Positions 54,807 to 63,990 of a DNA stretch of 64,000 bases are shown in pieces. The position numbers and the translations under genes are program-made. Below the pieces are notes generated by a model. The model worked only from the letters and a program-made list of their open reading frames with translations. It had not been told where the DNA came from and did not search any database. Source of the stretch: Maritalea sp049801075 (GTDB taxonomy: Bacteria > Pseudomonadota > Alphaproteobacteria > Rhizobiales > Devosiaceae); assembly GCF_049801075.1 (NCBI RefSeq), contig NZ_JBNAGG010000005.1, positions 123,988 to 187,987 of the forward strand. The letters are read 5' to 3'. Within the stretch, counting starts at the first letter, position 1; each line of letters opens with the position of its first letter.

Positions 54807-55609
54807 CAGCCTGCAAAATGGTTGGTGAGAAAGTTTTTCCACCCTTTCTCACCGCCCTTTTGAGTCGACAACAAATCAAGCTTAAAATCTTTATAGCCCA
54901 AATGGTTCGGGATATTGAGCTCAGCTAATTCCAAATGGCCGTGCATCGGGTCGAAAATAAGTTGGCCAATTTCGCTGTTTTCGCCAACAAAGCTCAAGCT
55001 AAACCGATGGGAAATCGCTGTATACTCTTCGTCATATGTTGCCTTCACGGTGCCCACATATGTCAGTGGTTCTTCCAATGAAGGATCAGCCAGCAAGAGC
55101 GGCAGTCCAAAATTAAAATCTGACTTTGGATTTTCTGCCAATTGATGCGCGATGGTGAGGCTGGCGAAATCGAAATCGTACAGATGCCAAGGTGTGTGCT
55201 CCACTTGTGTCGATTTTTTAATCACAGGCATGTTGGGCAGCTCGACACGTATGGAAAGTGCCTTTGCCGCTTCGTCATATGTGAGAAACGCGAAATCGAA
55301 ATGCTCTGCATCCGGCAAAAGACGTGCGCCAGTGATCGACGATGCCACCCCGCTTTCCGGATCTAGTTTGGCATGAACAAACGCCGCGTCTGTGCATTTT
55401 TCGCGTGCCTTGTACACCTCGACGGCGTCCTTTGACGCGTAAAAGACCGAGATCTGCTCTGGTAAACTACCGTCCTGATTTGAGCGCTCATAATGATAGA
55501 TTGTGCCCACCTGATCAGTCTCTGCATGTGCGGCGCTTGGCATCGCAATTGTTGTGGCGCAAAGCCCGGCCACTATGAGGGCATTTGTCGTTGAACTTAT
55601 CTGGCGCAT
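54803..55609 (-). CDS. Secreted protein of unknown function
   Basis: 268 residues with a clear Sec signal peptide (1-29, ending AMPSAAHA). I do not recognise the family. The mature part has alternating beta-strand patterns, two cysteines (one near residue 71 in REKCTDAAFV and one as the C-terminal residue), and no transmembrane segment. It converges on the MFS gene and may be a periplasmic or outer-surface protein. No domain was matched. Confidence 0.7.
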   Translation of the reverse strand: MRQISSTTNALIVAGLCATTIAMPSAAHAETDQVGTIYHYERSNQDGSLPEQISVFYASKDAVEVYKAREKCTDAAFVHAKLDPESGVASSITGARLLPDAEHFDFAFLTYDEAAKALSIRVELPNMPVIKKSTQVEHTPWHLYDFDFASLTIAHQLAENPKSDFNFGLPLLLADPSLEEPLTYVGTVKATYDEEYTAISHRFSLSFVGENSEIGQLIFDPMHGHLELAELNIPNHLGYKDFKLDLLSTQKGGEKGWKNFLTNHFAGC

Positions 55610-55704
55610 ATTTTCCTCGGAGGCTTTTAATTGGGTCGGCCAGATATGGGGGCGATTGATTGGGATTCAAGTTTGCGCAATGCTGCCTTTAGGAGGAGAG
55701 CAAG

Positions 55705-56133
55705 ATGGGCTTCGACATTCACATTATCGATCACACGAATATGAATCTGTTGGATGCGGTGGCACCCGACGTTTTCGACGCGCCGATCAAACCACAATTG
55801 CTGTCAGCGTTTTGCGACCAGCCTAGCCACTTTATGGCTGTGGCCGAAAAGGACCATTTGGTGGTGGGACAAATTCGCGCCATTTTGCACTTTAATCCTG
55901 ATGAGCCGCCCACGCTTTACATCGACAATTTGGGCGTGGCTCCGACGCAAAAGCGCAAAGGGATAGCGACATCCCTTTTTGCGGCATCCCTTCAATGGGC
56001 GCAAAAACATGGTGTTCAAAGTTTTTGGGTTGCGACGGAGTTGGACAATAAAGAGGCCAACGGATTTTATCGAAGTCAAAGCCTTAGCGGGAACAAGATG
56101 ATCTACTATGAAGGCACATTTTCTGCCGACTAG
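55705..56133 (+). CDS. GNAT family N-acetyltransferase (small)
   Basis: 142 residues with AGGAGGAG just before the ATG. The acetyl-CoA motif is LGVAPTQKRKGIATSLFAAS, and the C-terminal EANGFYRSQSLSGNKMIYYE is motif B. The length and the LYIDNLGV strand are like AAC(3)-I/small GNATs, but antibiotic acetylation cannot be asserted. It is alone between two divergent neighbours. Confidence 0.85.
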   Translation: MGFDIHIIDHTNMNLLDAVAPDVFDAPIKPQLLSAFCDQPSHFMAVAEKDHLVVGQIRAILHFNPDEPPTLYIDNLGVAPTQKRKGIATSLFAASLQWAQKHGVQSFWVATELDNKEANGFYRSQSLSGNKMIYYEGTFSAD

Positions 56134-56254
56134 CACACTTAGCGCATGTTCGAAGTTAATTAAACTATTATTTTAATTTTTTATCTTTTAAATTTCACTT
56201 GATCCATTTCTGTTTGAGCCTATTTCTATAGCTCCATTATCAAAGGAGTGCGAT

Positions 56255-57421
56255 ATGATTAGGTGGATTGTGGCGGGAATTTTGCTGGGTTGCGGCTTGA
56301 CCCAGGCGTGGGCAGACGATGATTTTTCGGCCCTAAAATCTGAATTTGAGAATATGTTGGTGGCACAAGAAATTCCCGGCGCGGCCATGGCTCTGGTGGG
56401 GCCGGAGGGTGCGATTGGCAAGCTTTGCTTTGGCTATGCTGACTTGGAAGCCGCGCAAAAGGTAACTGGGGAAACCGCATTTACGCTCGGTTCAACGTCC
56501 AAGATGCTGATCGGGGTCAGCATGATGCAGGCAGCGGCGCACGGTGAACTGAAGCTTGATCAAAACATTGCCGAATTTATTGAATTCGAGATCGGGGCCG
56601 AAAATGGCGCAAGCATGAGCTTCACTGATTTGGCTCAACATCGTGCCGGTATCAATGATCGCAGTTCACTTTATTATTCCACACACACCTACCATCAAGA
56701 TGGAGACCATCCGACGGCGTTAGATGACTATTTGGCTGATTATCTCAGCCCCGGTGGTGCACAGTTCGATCCGAAGGCCAATTTCGTTGAGCCCGGACAA
56801 TATCACTATAGCAATATTGGTTCGGCGCTTGCAGCTTACGCGGTGGCCGAAGCGACCAACGTGCCGTTTGATCAATTGACCGAGGAGCGTATTTTCAAGC
56901 CACTCGGCATGAAGAACACCCATTGGCATTTGCGCGACTTTCAGGCTGGTGAATTGGCCCGGCCTTATTACGACGCGCCTCTGCCAGATTTCATGCCCAA
57001 TCGCCCGTATAGTTTGGCCACTTGGCCAGATGGTGGCCTGCGCTCCTCCATTAGTGATCTTTCGACCTTTATGGCAATGATGATCAATGAGGGGAGTTTT
57101 AATGGCGAAACTTTATTGGACACCAAAGATTTTCATCGGCTTTACGCTGGCCAAATCGAGAGTGACGCAAAAGCCTATGGTCTATTTTTGGAAAAATTCC
57201 GCCTGAAAGGGCCTTTGCCCGAACGCACAAGCTTTTGGGGCCATACAGGCAGCGACCCCGGCGCGGTGAGCTTTGCCATTTATAATCGTGACTGGAAACG
57301 CGGCGTTGTATTGCTGCTTAATGGCGAGCCGGACGACGATATGGCCAACGCGTTTTTCGCCGCAAGTTTCCATTTGTTTAAACTTGAGGACGCACTCAAA
57401 TCTGCAAGCAATTGCGACTAG
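56255..57421 (+). CDS. Serine hydrolase of the class C beta-lactamase/esterase family
   Basis: Periplasmic hydrolase of 388 residues with a Sec signal peptide (1-20, ending Ala-Trp-Ala). The three active-site motifs are Ser80-x-x-Lys83 (GSTSK), Tyr185-Ser-Asn187 (YHYSN) and His330-Thr-Gly332 (WGHTGS), matching the DD-peptidase/beta-lactamase C/EstB fold. It may be an esterase, D-aminopeptidase or peptidoglycan peptidase; a true beta-lactamase is not demonstrated. AAAGGAG lies before the ATG. A terminator follows. Confidence 0.88.
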   Translation: MIRWIVAGILLGCGLTQAWADDDFSALKSEFENMLVAQEIPGAAMALVGPEGAIGKLCFGYADLEAAQKVTGETAFTLGSTSKMLIGVSMMQAAAHGELKLDQNIAEFIEFEIGAENGASMSFTDLAQHRAGINDRSSLYYSTHTYHQDGDHPTALDDYLADYLSPGGAQFDPKANFVEPGQYHYSNIGSALAAYAVAEATNVPFDQLTEERIFKPLGMKNTHWHLRDFQAGELARPYYDAPLPDFMPNRPYSLATWPDGGLRSSISDLSTFMAMMINEGSFNGETLLDTKDFHRLYAGQIESDAKAYGLFLEKFRLKGPLPERTSFWGHTGSDPGAVSFAIYNRDWKRGVVLLLNGEPDDDMANAFFAASFHLFKLEDALKSASNCD

Positions 57422-57428
57422 GCGCTTC

Positions 57429-57462
57429 GCCCGAGCTGCCCCAACAGTTCGGGCTACTTTTT
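57429..57462 (+). terminator. Terminator of the serine hydrolase gene
   Basis: 10-bp stem GCCCGAGCTG/CAGTTCGGGC with one G-U pair, 6-nt loop, then TACTTTTT. It overlaps the 3' end of the opposing DUF3955 gene. Confidence 0.85.
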
Positions 57463-57660
57463 GAGCAAATTGCGCGCGCCGAACACCACAAAACTGATAA
57501 TTGCCAAGGCAATGAGGATGAAGGTGAGCGGCAAAAAGAAGCTTTCTTGCACCACATTATTTTCATCTAGACGACCGCCATAAAAAATGGCCTCGGCAAT
57601 GTATGATGCGGCGGCTAAAGCCAATAGGATCAACGGGGCAACGATAAAAGTTTTACGCAT
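57454..57660 (-). CDS. DUF3955-type small membrane protein
   Basis: 68 residues with two hydrophobic segments (3-24 and 42-62) joined by a polar loop GGRLDENNVVQESFFLPL, which matches the DUF3955 consensus of acidic loop followed by E-x-FFL-P. Function unknown. Confidence 0.65.
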   Translation of the reverse strand: MRKTFIVAPLILLALAAASYIAEAIFYGGRLDENNVVQESFFLPLTFILIALAIISFVVFGARNLLKK

Positions 57661-57736
57661 TTTTCATTCCACTTTTAGAACGTGAGCATGATTTGCTAGG
57701 CCTAAAAAATGGCAATTCAACGGCGTTATTTTGCGT

Positions 57737-58654
57737 TTAAGATAAACGCTGCGCCATCTCGCGCATATGGCGCAAGTCTGTGCCGCAACATCCACCAAAT
57801 ATCTGAAAATGGGGAAAACGCTGTTTGATGTGTCCGATTGCCTCCCCGAGTTCCTGAGGGTCGCCATCATCCAATTGATCGGCTGCGTCAAGCTCTTCAT
57901 GGCTGCACCGAGAGGCGTTGACCACGACGCCCTTGAGCCTTTTGATCCAAGGGGCATCAACAAGATTTGCCATAAAGTGGTCAGGATGCGCGCAATTGAT
58001 CAAAAAATAGTCGGTGTAATGATTTGTGACAGCATCTACCCTCTCGATTGCTTCCCCCAAAGCCATGCCCGTTGGCAATTTGCCATCCGTTTCTAGCGTG
58101 AACGAAATGGCTATGGGCAAACTATGATGCTGCGCGGCCCGAACAATACCAATCACTTCCTCGGAGTATGACATTGTGAAGGCACTCACAATGTCCGGAC
58201 TGCCCTGAGCAATTTGTGCCATTTGGATCGCGTGATAGCGCTCGGCCTCTGTTTCATCCATTTGCATGTGTGGGCGATAACCGTCGCAACGCGGGCCGAT
58301 TTGGGCGCTGATCCGCAGCGGCACATCAGCATTTTTGCTCGCCATTTGATGCAACAGTTTCAACGCCGCAAAATTGGCGCTGGCCAACTGCTCACGGTTA
58401 TATCCGAGCGGCGCGGCACGGTCTCCATTCGCCATCCAAGTGGCGCTTTCCAACATCGTGCCACAACCAAACTCTCGCGCTAGATCTATCTGTTCTTGAT
58501 AGGATTTAACCAACCGGTTGCGCCCCGCCTCACTTTCCAGCAATGGAAAGGTGGCGAAGCCCGGCAGATCGACATTTTGGTTGAAGATCAAATCTGTTTC
58601 TAAGCCAGTATAGCAAAGAAAGCATGTCTCAGAATTTTGCCCCAACCGGGTCAA
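57737..58654 (-). CDS. Homocysteine S-methyltransferase family protein
   Basis: Transfers a methyl group, by homology to homocysteine methyltransferases, using zinc. The zinc ligands are visible as INCAHP and GGCCGT. The usual Asp-Gly-Gly start is replaced by CYTGLETDLIF. I place the start at a TTG at 58654 whose last bases overlap the polA stop (TTGA), giving 305 residues, the normal family length; an upstream TTG at 58669 is possible. It is translationally coupled to polA. The substrate could be homocysteine with S-methylmethionine or another methyl donor; not certain. Confidence 0.82.
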   Translation of the reverse strand: MTRLGQNSETCFLCYTGLETDLIFNQNVDLPGFATFPLLESEAGRNRLVKSYQEQIDLAREFGCGTMLESATWMANGDRAAPLGYNREQLASANFAALKLLHQMASKNADVPLRISAQIGPRCDGYRPHMQMDETEAERYHAIQMAQIAQGSPDIVSAFTMSYSEEVIGIVRAAQHHSLPIAISFTLETDGKLPTGMALGEAIERVDAVTNHYTDYFLINCAHPDHFMANLVDAPWIKRLKGVVVNASRCSHEELDAADQLDDGDPQELGEAIGHIKQRFPHFQIFGGCCGTDLRHMREMAQRLS

Positions 58655-61503
58655 TGCGCATCGTTCCAATTGTCCGCGGCGCGTGCATCCACTTCAAGCG
58701 GCACGCTGAGTTGTACCGCAGGCAATGGCGCATCGCACATAACTTTTTGGATCAGCGGAATCGCGTCGTTCGCCGATTCTTCCGGCACTTCGAAAATCAA
58801 TTCATCGTGCACTTGCAACAGCATATCCGCCGGTACAGAGCTTTCCTGCAGCACTGCTTCCATTCGGATCATGGCGCGGCGGATAATGTCTGCGGCGGTG
58901 CCTTGAATCGGCGCATTGATGGCCGCCCTTTCATAAAAGGCGCGGTGCCCTTGGTTTTTGGTGTTGATTTCCGGGAAGAAGGCTTTTCGGCCAAACAGGG
59001 TCTCCACATAGCCCTTGTCGTGCGCGAACTTTTTCATCTCATTCATATAGTCTTGAATGCCGGGGAACCGCTCAAAATAGGTTTTGATATAGTCGCTGGC
59101 TTCCGAGCGCGAGATGCCCAATTGGTTTGCCAAGCCAAAAGCGGAGATGCCATATATGATCCCGAAATTGATGGCCTTCGCTTGCCGTCGCACCATTGGG
59201 TCCATGCCCTCTATCGGCACATTGAACATTTCCGAGGCCGTCATGGCGTGAATGTCCAAACCGTCCGAAAATGCTTTTTTCAACGCATCAATGTCGGCAA
59301 TATGGGCCAAAACACGTAGTTCGATCTGGCTATAGTCAGCCGAAATGAGTTTTTTGCCTTTTTCGGCCACAAATGCGGTTCTGATTTTGCGGCCATCTTC
59401 AGACCGCACCGGAATGTTTTGCAAGTTCGGATCGGAAGAGGACAAGCGCCCCGTGGCCACTGCCGCTTGCGCATAAGATGTGTGCACCCGCCCCGTATGC
59501 GGGTTAATGAATTCGGGCAGCGCGTCTGTGTAGGTCGATTTCAATTTCGACAAGCCGCGCCAATCGAGCACTTTTTGTGCCAAATCATTGCCTTCAGCAG
59601 CCAAATCATCCAACACGCTTGCGCCTGTTTGCCAGGCACCTGTTTTGGTTTTCTTGCCGCCGGGCAATTCCATTTTGCCAAACAAGATATCGCCCAATTG
59701 CTTTGGGGAACCAATATTGAATTTCTCGCCTGCCAGCTCGTGCGCCTCCGCCTCAAGTGCTGCAGCGCGTTGGGCAAATTCGCCGGATAATTGGCTCAAG
59801 ATTTGACGGTTTACATGAATGCCACGCGCTTCTATGCGCGCCAATACGGGCACCAATGGCCGCTCAATGGTCTCGTAAAGTGTGGTTGCTTTTTCGGCCA
59901 CCACACGTTGCTTCAAAAGATGCCAAAGGCGCAGCGTGATGTCCGCATCCTCTGCTGCATATTTAGACGCAGATTCGATTTCCAGAAGGTCGAAGGTTTT
60001 TTGTTTTTTGCCTGTGCCCGCCAAATCTGTAAATTTGATCGGCGTATGGTTCAGCCACTTTTCAGAGAGCGCATCCATGCCATTATTGCGCGCACCATCT
60101 GTGGTGTAAGACATCAACATGGTGTCATCAATGGGCGACATTTCGATGCCATAGCGCATCAACATGCCCATATCATATTTCATATTTTGCCCAATTTTGA
60201 GGATGGAGCGCGCCTCCAACACAGGCTTTAATGCGCTCAAAACATCGGCCAGTGGCAATTGATCCGGTGCCATGCCGCCGCCCAGCAGATCATCTTCGCC
60301 AGACTTGTGTTGCAACGGGATATAACACCCCTCGCCCATCTCTGTGGCCAAGCAAATGCCCACAAGGTCAGCCTGTTGATTATCGAGGCCCGTGGTCTCT
60401 GTGTCGATGGCCACATAGCCTTTGTCCCAAATGGCTTCCACCCATTTTTGCAACGCCTCGGAGGTGCGGACAGTTTCATACTTGTCATGATCAACGGGAA
60501 TCGCCTGCACCTCGGCCAAACGTTTTTCAAACAGGCCCATCGGTGTGTGTTCGCCTGAGGCAGCGCTTGCTGTGGCTTCCACTTCGCTTTCATCCGCGGC
60601 CAGACTTTCATCAGCCTCGATCTCATCCGCATCCGCCTCCAAGGCCGACGCGACACGCTTGGTTATGGTGGTGAATTCCATTGCCTTTAGAAATGGGATC
60701 ACATCGCTGGCGCTGATGGGCTGGCGCGCCAATTCATCAAGCGGCACCTCCACTGGCACATCAGCTTTCAACGTTACCAAATCGCGCGAAATCCGCGCCT
60801 GATCGGCAAATTCGATCAGCTTTTCGCGGCGTTTGTTTTGCTTAATCTCGCCTGCTCGTTCCAGAAGCGTATCAAGATCGCCAAATTCTGCAATTAGCTG
60901 CGCTGCCGTTTTGATCCCGATGCCGGGCACGCCCGGCACATTATCCACGCTATCGCCCGCGAGCGATTGAATATCGATCACCTTGTCCGGACCGCAGCCA
61001 AACTTCTCCTGCACTTCGTCAAAGCTGATCCATTTGTTTTTCATGGTATCGAGCATCGAGATTTTATCAGACACCAACTGCATCAAATCTTTATCACTCG
61101 ACACGATTGTCACCCGCATGCCTTTGGCCTCAGCCTGACGAGCATAAGTGGCAATCAGATCATCAGCTTCAAAGCCTTCTTGCTCCACCGAGGCAATGCC
61201 AAATGCGCGCGTCGCATCGCGCGTCAGCGGGAATTGCGGCACCAAATCTTCGGGCGCCGGCGGGCGATGGGCTTTATATTCAGGATAGAAATCATTGCGA
61301 AATGTTTTGCCAGAATGGTCGAATATCACCGCCATATGGGTGGGATTTTCTTCCCCCTCAAAATCCAAGGTCAGCTTATAAAGCATATTACAAAAGCCGG
61401 AGACCGCGCCCACGGGCAATCCATCCGATTTGCGCGCCAAAGGCGGCAGTGCGTGATAAGCACGGAAAATATAAGTGGAGCCATCAACGAGCAGCAGATG
61501 CAT
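58651..61503 (-). CDS. polA: DNA polymerase I
   Basis: Fills gaps and removes RNA primers. Of 950 residues, the 5' nuclease domain spans about 1-290 (VSSDKDLMQLV, DSVDNVPGVPGIGIKTA). The 3'-5' exonuclease domain starts near 340, with DTETTGL at about 367-373, so proofreading residues are present. The polymerase domain follows with SADYSQIELRVLAHI, RRQAKAINFGIIYGIS and LLQVHDELIFEVP. An acidic/Ala-rich linker (about 290-315) joins the parts. Its stop overlaps the start of the methyltransferase-like gene. Confidence 0.97.
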   Translation of the reverse strand: MHLLLVDGSTYIFRAYHALPPLARKSDGLPVGAVSGFCNMLYKLTLDFEGEENPTHMAVIFDHSGKTFRNDFYPEYKAHRPPAPEDLVPQFPLTRDATRAFGIASVEQEGFEADDLIATYARQAEAKGMRVTIVSSDKDLMQLVSDKISMLDTMKNKWISFDEVQEKFGCGPDKVIDIQSLAGDSVDNVPGVPGIGIKTAAQLIAEFGDLDTLLERAGEIKQNKRREKLIEFADQARISRDLVTLKADVPVEVPLDELARQPISASDVIPFLKAMEFTTITKRVASALEADADEIEADESLAADESEVEATASAASGEHTPMGLFEKRLAEVQAIPVDHDKYETVRTSEALQKWVEAIWDKGYVAIDTETTGLDNQQADLVGICLATEMGEGCYIPLQHKSGEDDLLGGGMAPDQLPLADVLSALKPVLEARSILKIGQNMKYDMGMLMRYGIEMSPIDDTMLMSYTTDGARNNGMDALSEKWLNHTPIKFTDLAGTGKKQKTFDLLEIESASKYAAEDADITLRLWHLLKQRVVAEKATTLYETIERPLVPVLARIEARGIHVNRQILSQLSGEFAQRAAALEAEAHELAGEKFNIGSPKQLGDILFGKMELPGGKKTKTGAWQTGASVLDDLAAEGNDLAQKVLDWRGLSKLKSTYTDALPEFINPHTGRVHTSYAQAAVATGRLSSSDPNLQNIPVRSEDGRKIRTAFVAEKGKKLISADYSQIELRVLAHIADIDALKKAFSDGLDIHAMTASEMFNVPIEGMDPMVRRQAKAINFGIIYGISAFGLANQLGISRSEASDYIKTYFERFPGIQDYMNEMKKFAHDKGYVETLFGRKAFFPEINTKNQGHRAFYERAAINAPIQGTAADIIRRAMIRMEAVLQESSVPADMLLQVHDELIFEVPEESANDAIPLIQKVMCDAPLPAVQLSVPLEVDARAADNWNDAH

Positions 61504-61611
61504 GATTATTCCCTAGATTGGTCATTCAGCGAAATATGAATCAATTCGATTGAACCATAATCTAATCGGATTGATCGGGCGGGTCTATGCACCTTTATTG
61601 ATGGCAGCGAT

Positions 61612-62124
61612 TTAGCTGTGTCGTGACCCGAATTTGGCCAGCATTGTCATAAGCTCTTCAACCGGTAGCGTCCCATCCATCAGGCTTACGTCGCGCTCTT
61701 TCACGTCGGGCCGTTCCAACGTGGCCAACTGGCTGTCCAGCAAGCTCGCAGGCATAAAATGTGCTGTCCGCGCCGCCATGCGTGTCCGCAACACATCCTT
61801 CGACACGTCAAGCAACACGAAATAGCACTGTTCAAAATGCGCCCGAAACACATCGCGATGTTTTTTCTTAAGCGCGGAACAGGCAACGATAACCTGCTCT
61901 TCATGCTCACTTTGAATCGCGCGACAAACCGCATCCAACCAGCCTACACGCATATGATCCGTCAGCGGCAAACCGCTGCGCATGTGGTCAATATTTTCCA
62001 TTGGGTGATGGTCATCTGCGTCAAGAAACTGGGTATCTAATTTGTGCGCAAGCTTTGCGCCAACCGTCGACTTAGCAACGCCACTTACCCCGCAAACCAT
62101 TAAGATATGCTTAGTTTTGTTCAC
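61612..62124 (-). CDS. gntK: Gluconokinase
   Basis: Phosphorylates D-gluconate to 6-phosphogluconate. The 170-residue protein has the P-loop region, DADDHHPMENIDHMRSGLPL (substrate region), ACSALKKKHRD and RTAHFMPASLLDSQLATLE, all typical of thermoresistant/thermosensitive GntK. The P-loop reads GVSGVAKST: Ala takes the place of the last Gly of GxxxxGKS/T. The same bases are clear on the - strand, so this is not a misread frame. Whether the enzyme is active is open. Confidence 0.88.
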   Translation of the reverse strand: MNKTKHILMVCGVSGVAKSTVGAKLAHKLDTQFLDADDHHPMENIDHMRSGLPLTDHMRVGWLDAVCRAIQSEHEEQVIVACSALKKKHRDVFRAHFEQCYFVLLDVSKDVLRTRMAARTAHFMPASLLDSQLATLERPDVKERDVSLMDGTLPVEELMTMLAKFGSRHS

Positions 62125-62359
62125 ATATCTGCCTCGAACTGTCCAACAAACTTACAACTTTCTTAGAAACTCTGAACCAGTAAACGTTAAGCCAAAACAC
62201 AGAACTCACCGTGTCCACTTACGCCCACAATGTCACATGATTGAGAACTAAAAAATGCAAATAATTTTGCATCTTCCCCATTGTGAAGCGCGCCCGCTTG
62301 GTTTAAGTTCGCGCCACATTGTAGAGCCCCTGCGGCACAACTACATCATGTGCATCTAA

Positions 62360-62436
<77 letters not shown>

Positions 62437-62654
62437 ATTATTTCAGTGATTTAGCCAGTTTTTAGATTTTGGGCTTTTCCAAAAATAAGCACATCGTAAG
62501 CACGATGCAGCACGCCTCAGCAATGAAATATGCATTACTCACAACGCTCTTCGGCTTTATTGATTAGTGAACATGCGCAGTGATACGTTAATTGTCTCTA
62601 GTGGACATATAAATGATTATCCACTCGCTTGTATCTATATCCCAATAGCGGATG
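62437..62654. other. Non-coding region between tRNA-Arg and the insertion sequence
   Basis: 218 bases. It holds an inverted repeat CATCGT (62492-62497)/ACGATG (62502-62507) without a T-run, and another, AGTGGA (62600-62605)/TCCACT (62620-62625). No gene, integrase or second copy of the tRNA end is visible here. Confidence 0.5.
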
Positions 62655-62668
62655 GTGTGGATGGCTCC
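62655..62668 (+). repeat. Left subterminal inverted repeat of the IS element
   Basis: GTGTGGATGGCTCC, exact complement of 63977-63990. Confidence 0.92.
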
Positions 62669-62731
62669 TACACACCGGCGTTAAATGCGCCATAATGGCA
62701 GGTGTTATCACTGCTAGTATAGGAGCCACAA

Positions 62732-63754
62732 ATGCAGATTATCACAATTGGCGTTGATCTTGCCAAGAATGTTATTCAGGTCCACGGCGTTTATGAAGAT
62801 GGATCGGTCGCTTTCAACAAACCCTTACGTCGCGCCCAAATGCTGCCCTTCTTCGCAAAATTAGCCCCCTGCTTGATTGGTATAGAGGCTTGTGCATCGA
62901 GCCATTATTGGGCGCGTGAGCTGACGACGCTGGGTCATGAAGTAAAATTGATGCCAGCCACTTACGTAAAAGCCTATGTTAAACGCGGCAAATCGGATGC
63001 GGCAGACGCTGCTGCTATCTGCGAGGCTGTCACACGTCCCAGCATGCGGTTTGTGGCCATCAAGACAGAAGACCAGCAAGCTATATTAAGCCAACATAGT
63101 GTTCGTCAGGCACTGATCAATCAACGCACCCAGCTGGTAAACATGATCCGTGGTTTGCTCGCCGAGTTTGGGATTATTATTCCCAGAGGCATTGATCATT
63201 TGCGCCGCCTTGCGCGCGAGATGCAGGTTGGCGAACTTTTGGAAATTCCCGAGAGTGCTGAAGATGTCATTGCGCTGCTGTGCGATCAATTGATTGATCT
63301 TGATTTGCGCATCGCCAGGCTGGACAAGACCATCTCTGAGCAGGCCAAGCAGGATGAACGCATTGAACTACTACGAACCATACCCGGCATCGGGCCCCTA
63401 ACAGCCTCCGCCATCGTTGCGACCATCGGCAATGGAAGGCAGTTTCGAAGTGCTCGCGACTTTGCTGCCTGGATCGGCCTGACGCCACTCAACAAATCGA
63501 GTGGTGGTAAACAAGTGTTGGGGCGCATAAGTCGCATGGGCAATCAATATCTACGCAAGCTTTTGGTCAACGGCATGGCAAGTCGCGTGCGCGCTGCCAA
63601 AACCAAACCTGAAAGAGCTGATCCATGGATGCTCAGCCTGCTCGAGCGCAAGCCCGTAAAGCTCGCGGCCGTTGCTATGGCAAACAAAACAGCTCGCATA
63701 GCATGGGCGGTGCTCACCAATGGCGAACCGTACAGGGAGATGAGTACAACCTAA
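62732..63754 (+). CDS. IS110-family transposase (DEDD recombinase)
   Basis: 340-residue RuvC-like recombinase that moves the element with a guide RNA. The N-terminal DEDD site is visible as Asp9 (GVDLAKN), Glu52 (IEACASS), Asp89 and Asp92 (KSDAADAAAI). A central helical segment follows, then the C-terminal transposase-20 domain with RTIPGIGPLTASAIVA and SSGGKQVLGRISRMGN, where the catalytic serine lies (S256/S257). AGGAG is 8 nt before the ATG. No stop or frameshift disrupts it, so it may be active. Confidence 0.95.
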   Translation: MQIITIGVDLAKNVIQVHGVYEDGSVAFNKPLRRAQMLPFFAKLAPCLIGIEACASSHYWARELTTLGHEVKLMPATYVKAYVKRGKSDAADAAAICEAVTRPSMRFVAIKTEDQQAILSQHSVRQALINQRTQLVNMIRGLLAEFGIIIPRGIDHLRRLAREMQVGELLEIPESAEDVIALLCDQLIDLDLRIARLDKTISEQAKQDERIELLRTIPGIGPLTASAIVATIGNGRQFRSARDFAAWIGLTPLNKSSGGKQVLGRISRMGNQYLRKLLVNGMASRVRAAKTKPERADPWMLSLLERKPVKLAAVAMANKTARIAWAVLTNGEPYREMSTT

Positions 63755-63771
63755 AAAGAGAATAAGTTTGC

Positions 63772-63976
63772 AAGAACGTATGATGTGATGAATATCCGGG
63801 CCAGCCGGAGAGCCAAGACACCCCGCCAATGTCCGGGGACATAAATAGTCCGCCAAGCGGAATGGGACTTGGTTCGCGGAAATCATCAGGGCCAGCAGCA
63901 TAAACCTGCATCAATAGGCCGGACACAGGACTGTATCTGATCTCGGAAATAAGTCACAAAAAGTACTTGCAATTAC
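63772..63976 (+). ncRNA. Candidate IS1111 bridge (seek) RNA
   Basis: Located between the transposase stop and the right inverted repeat, the position of the guide RNA in IS1111-group elements. It is rich in short hairpins: TCCGG-GCCAG-CCGGA (63795-63809), CCCCG-8 nt-CGGGG (63821-63838), and TCCGC-CAA-GCGGA (63849-63861). The 63821-63838 loop region carries CCAATGTCC (63826-63834), complement of 63992-64000 just beyond the element. A later internal loop carries ACACAGGAC (63923-63931), identical to 63987-63995 at the right end. The RNA ends were not determined. Confidence 0.6.
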
Positions 63977-63990
63977 GGAGCCATCCACAC
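63977..63990 (-). repeat. Right subterminal inverted repeat of the IS element
   Basis: GGAGCCATCCACAC, exact complement of the left copy at 62655-62668. The remaining 10 bases to the window edge are the element tip and host DNA. Confidence 0.92.

Larger units (their letters stand above)
62655..63990 (+). mobile_element. IS110-family element, IS1111 group (limits given by the inverted repeats)
   Basis: A 14-bp exact inverted repeat, GTGTGGATGGCTCC at 62655-62668 and its complement at 63977-63990, brackets a DEDD transposase gene, a 63-bp 5' gap and a 222-bp 3' gap before the right repeat. Inverted repeats set slightly inside the ends and a long 3' non-coding part define the IS1111 group. True ends should lie a few bases outside the repeats; the window stops 10 nt past the right one. 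The element looks intact. Confidence 0.88.

Noticed and set aside
56255..57421. Calling the serine hydrolase an AmpC beta-lactamase
   Set aside because: The three motifs are shared by esterases and peptidases of this fold; antibiotic hydrolysis cannot be read from them.
62492..62507. Hairpin after tRNA-Arg as a terminator
   Set aside because: The 6-bp repeat has no following T-run.
62437..62654. Attachment site or genomic island start at tRNA-Arg
   Set aside because: No integrase gene and no second copy of the tRNA 3' end were found; only an IS follows.
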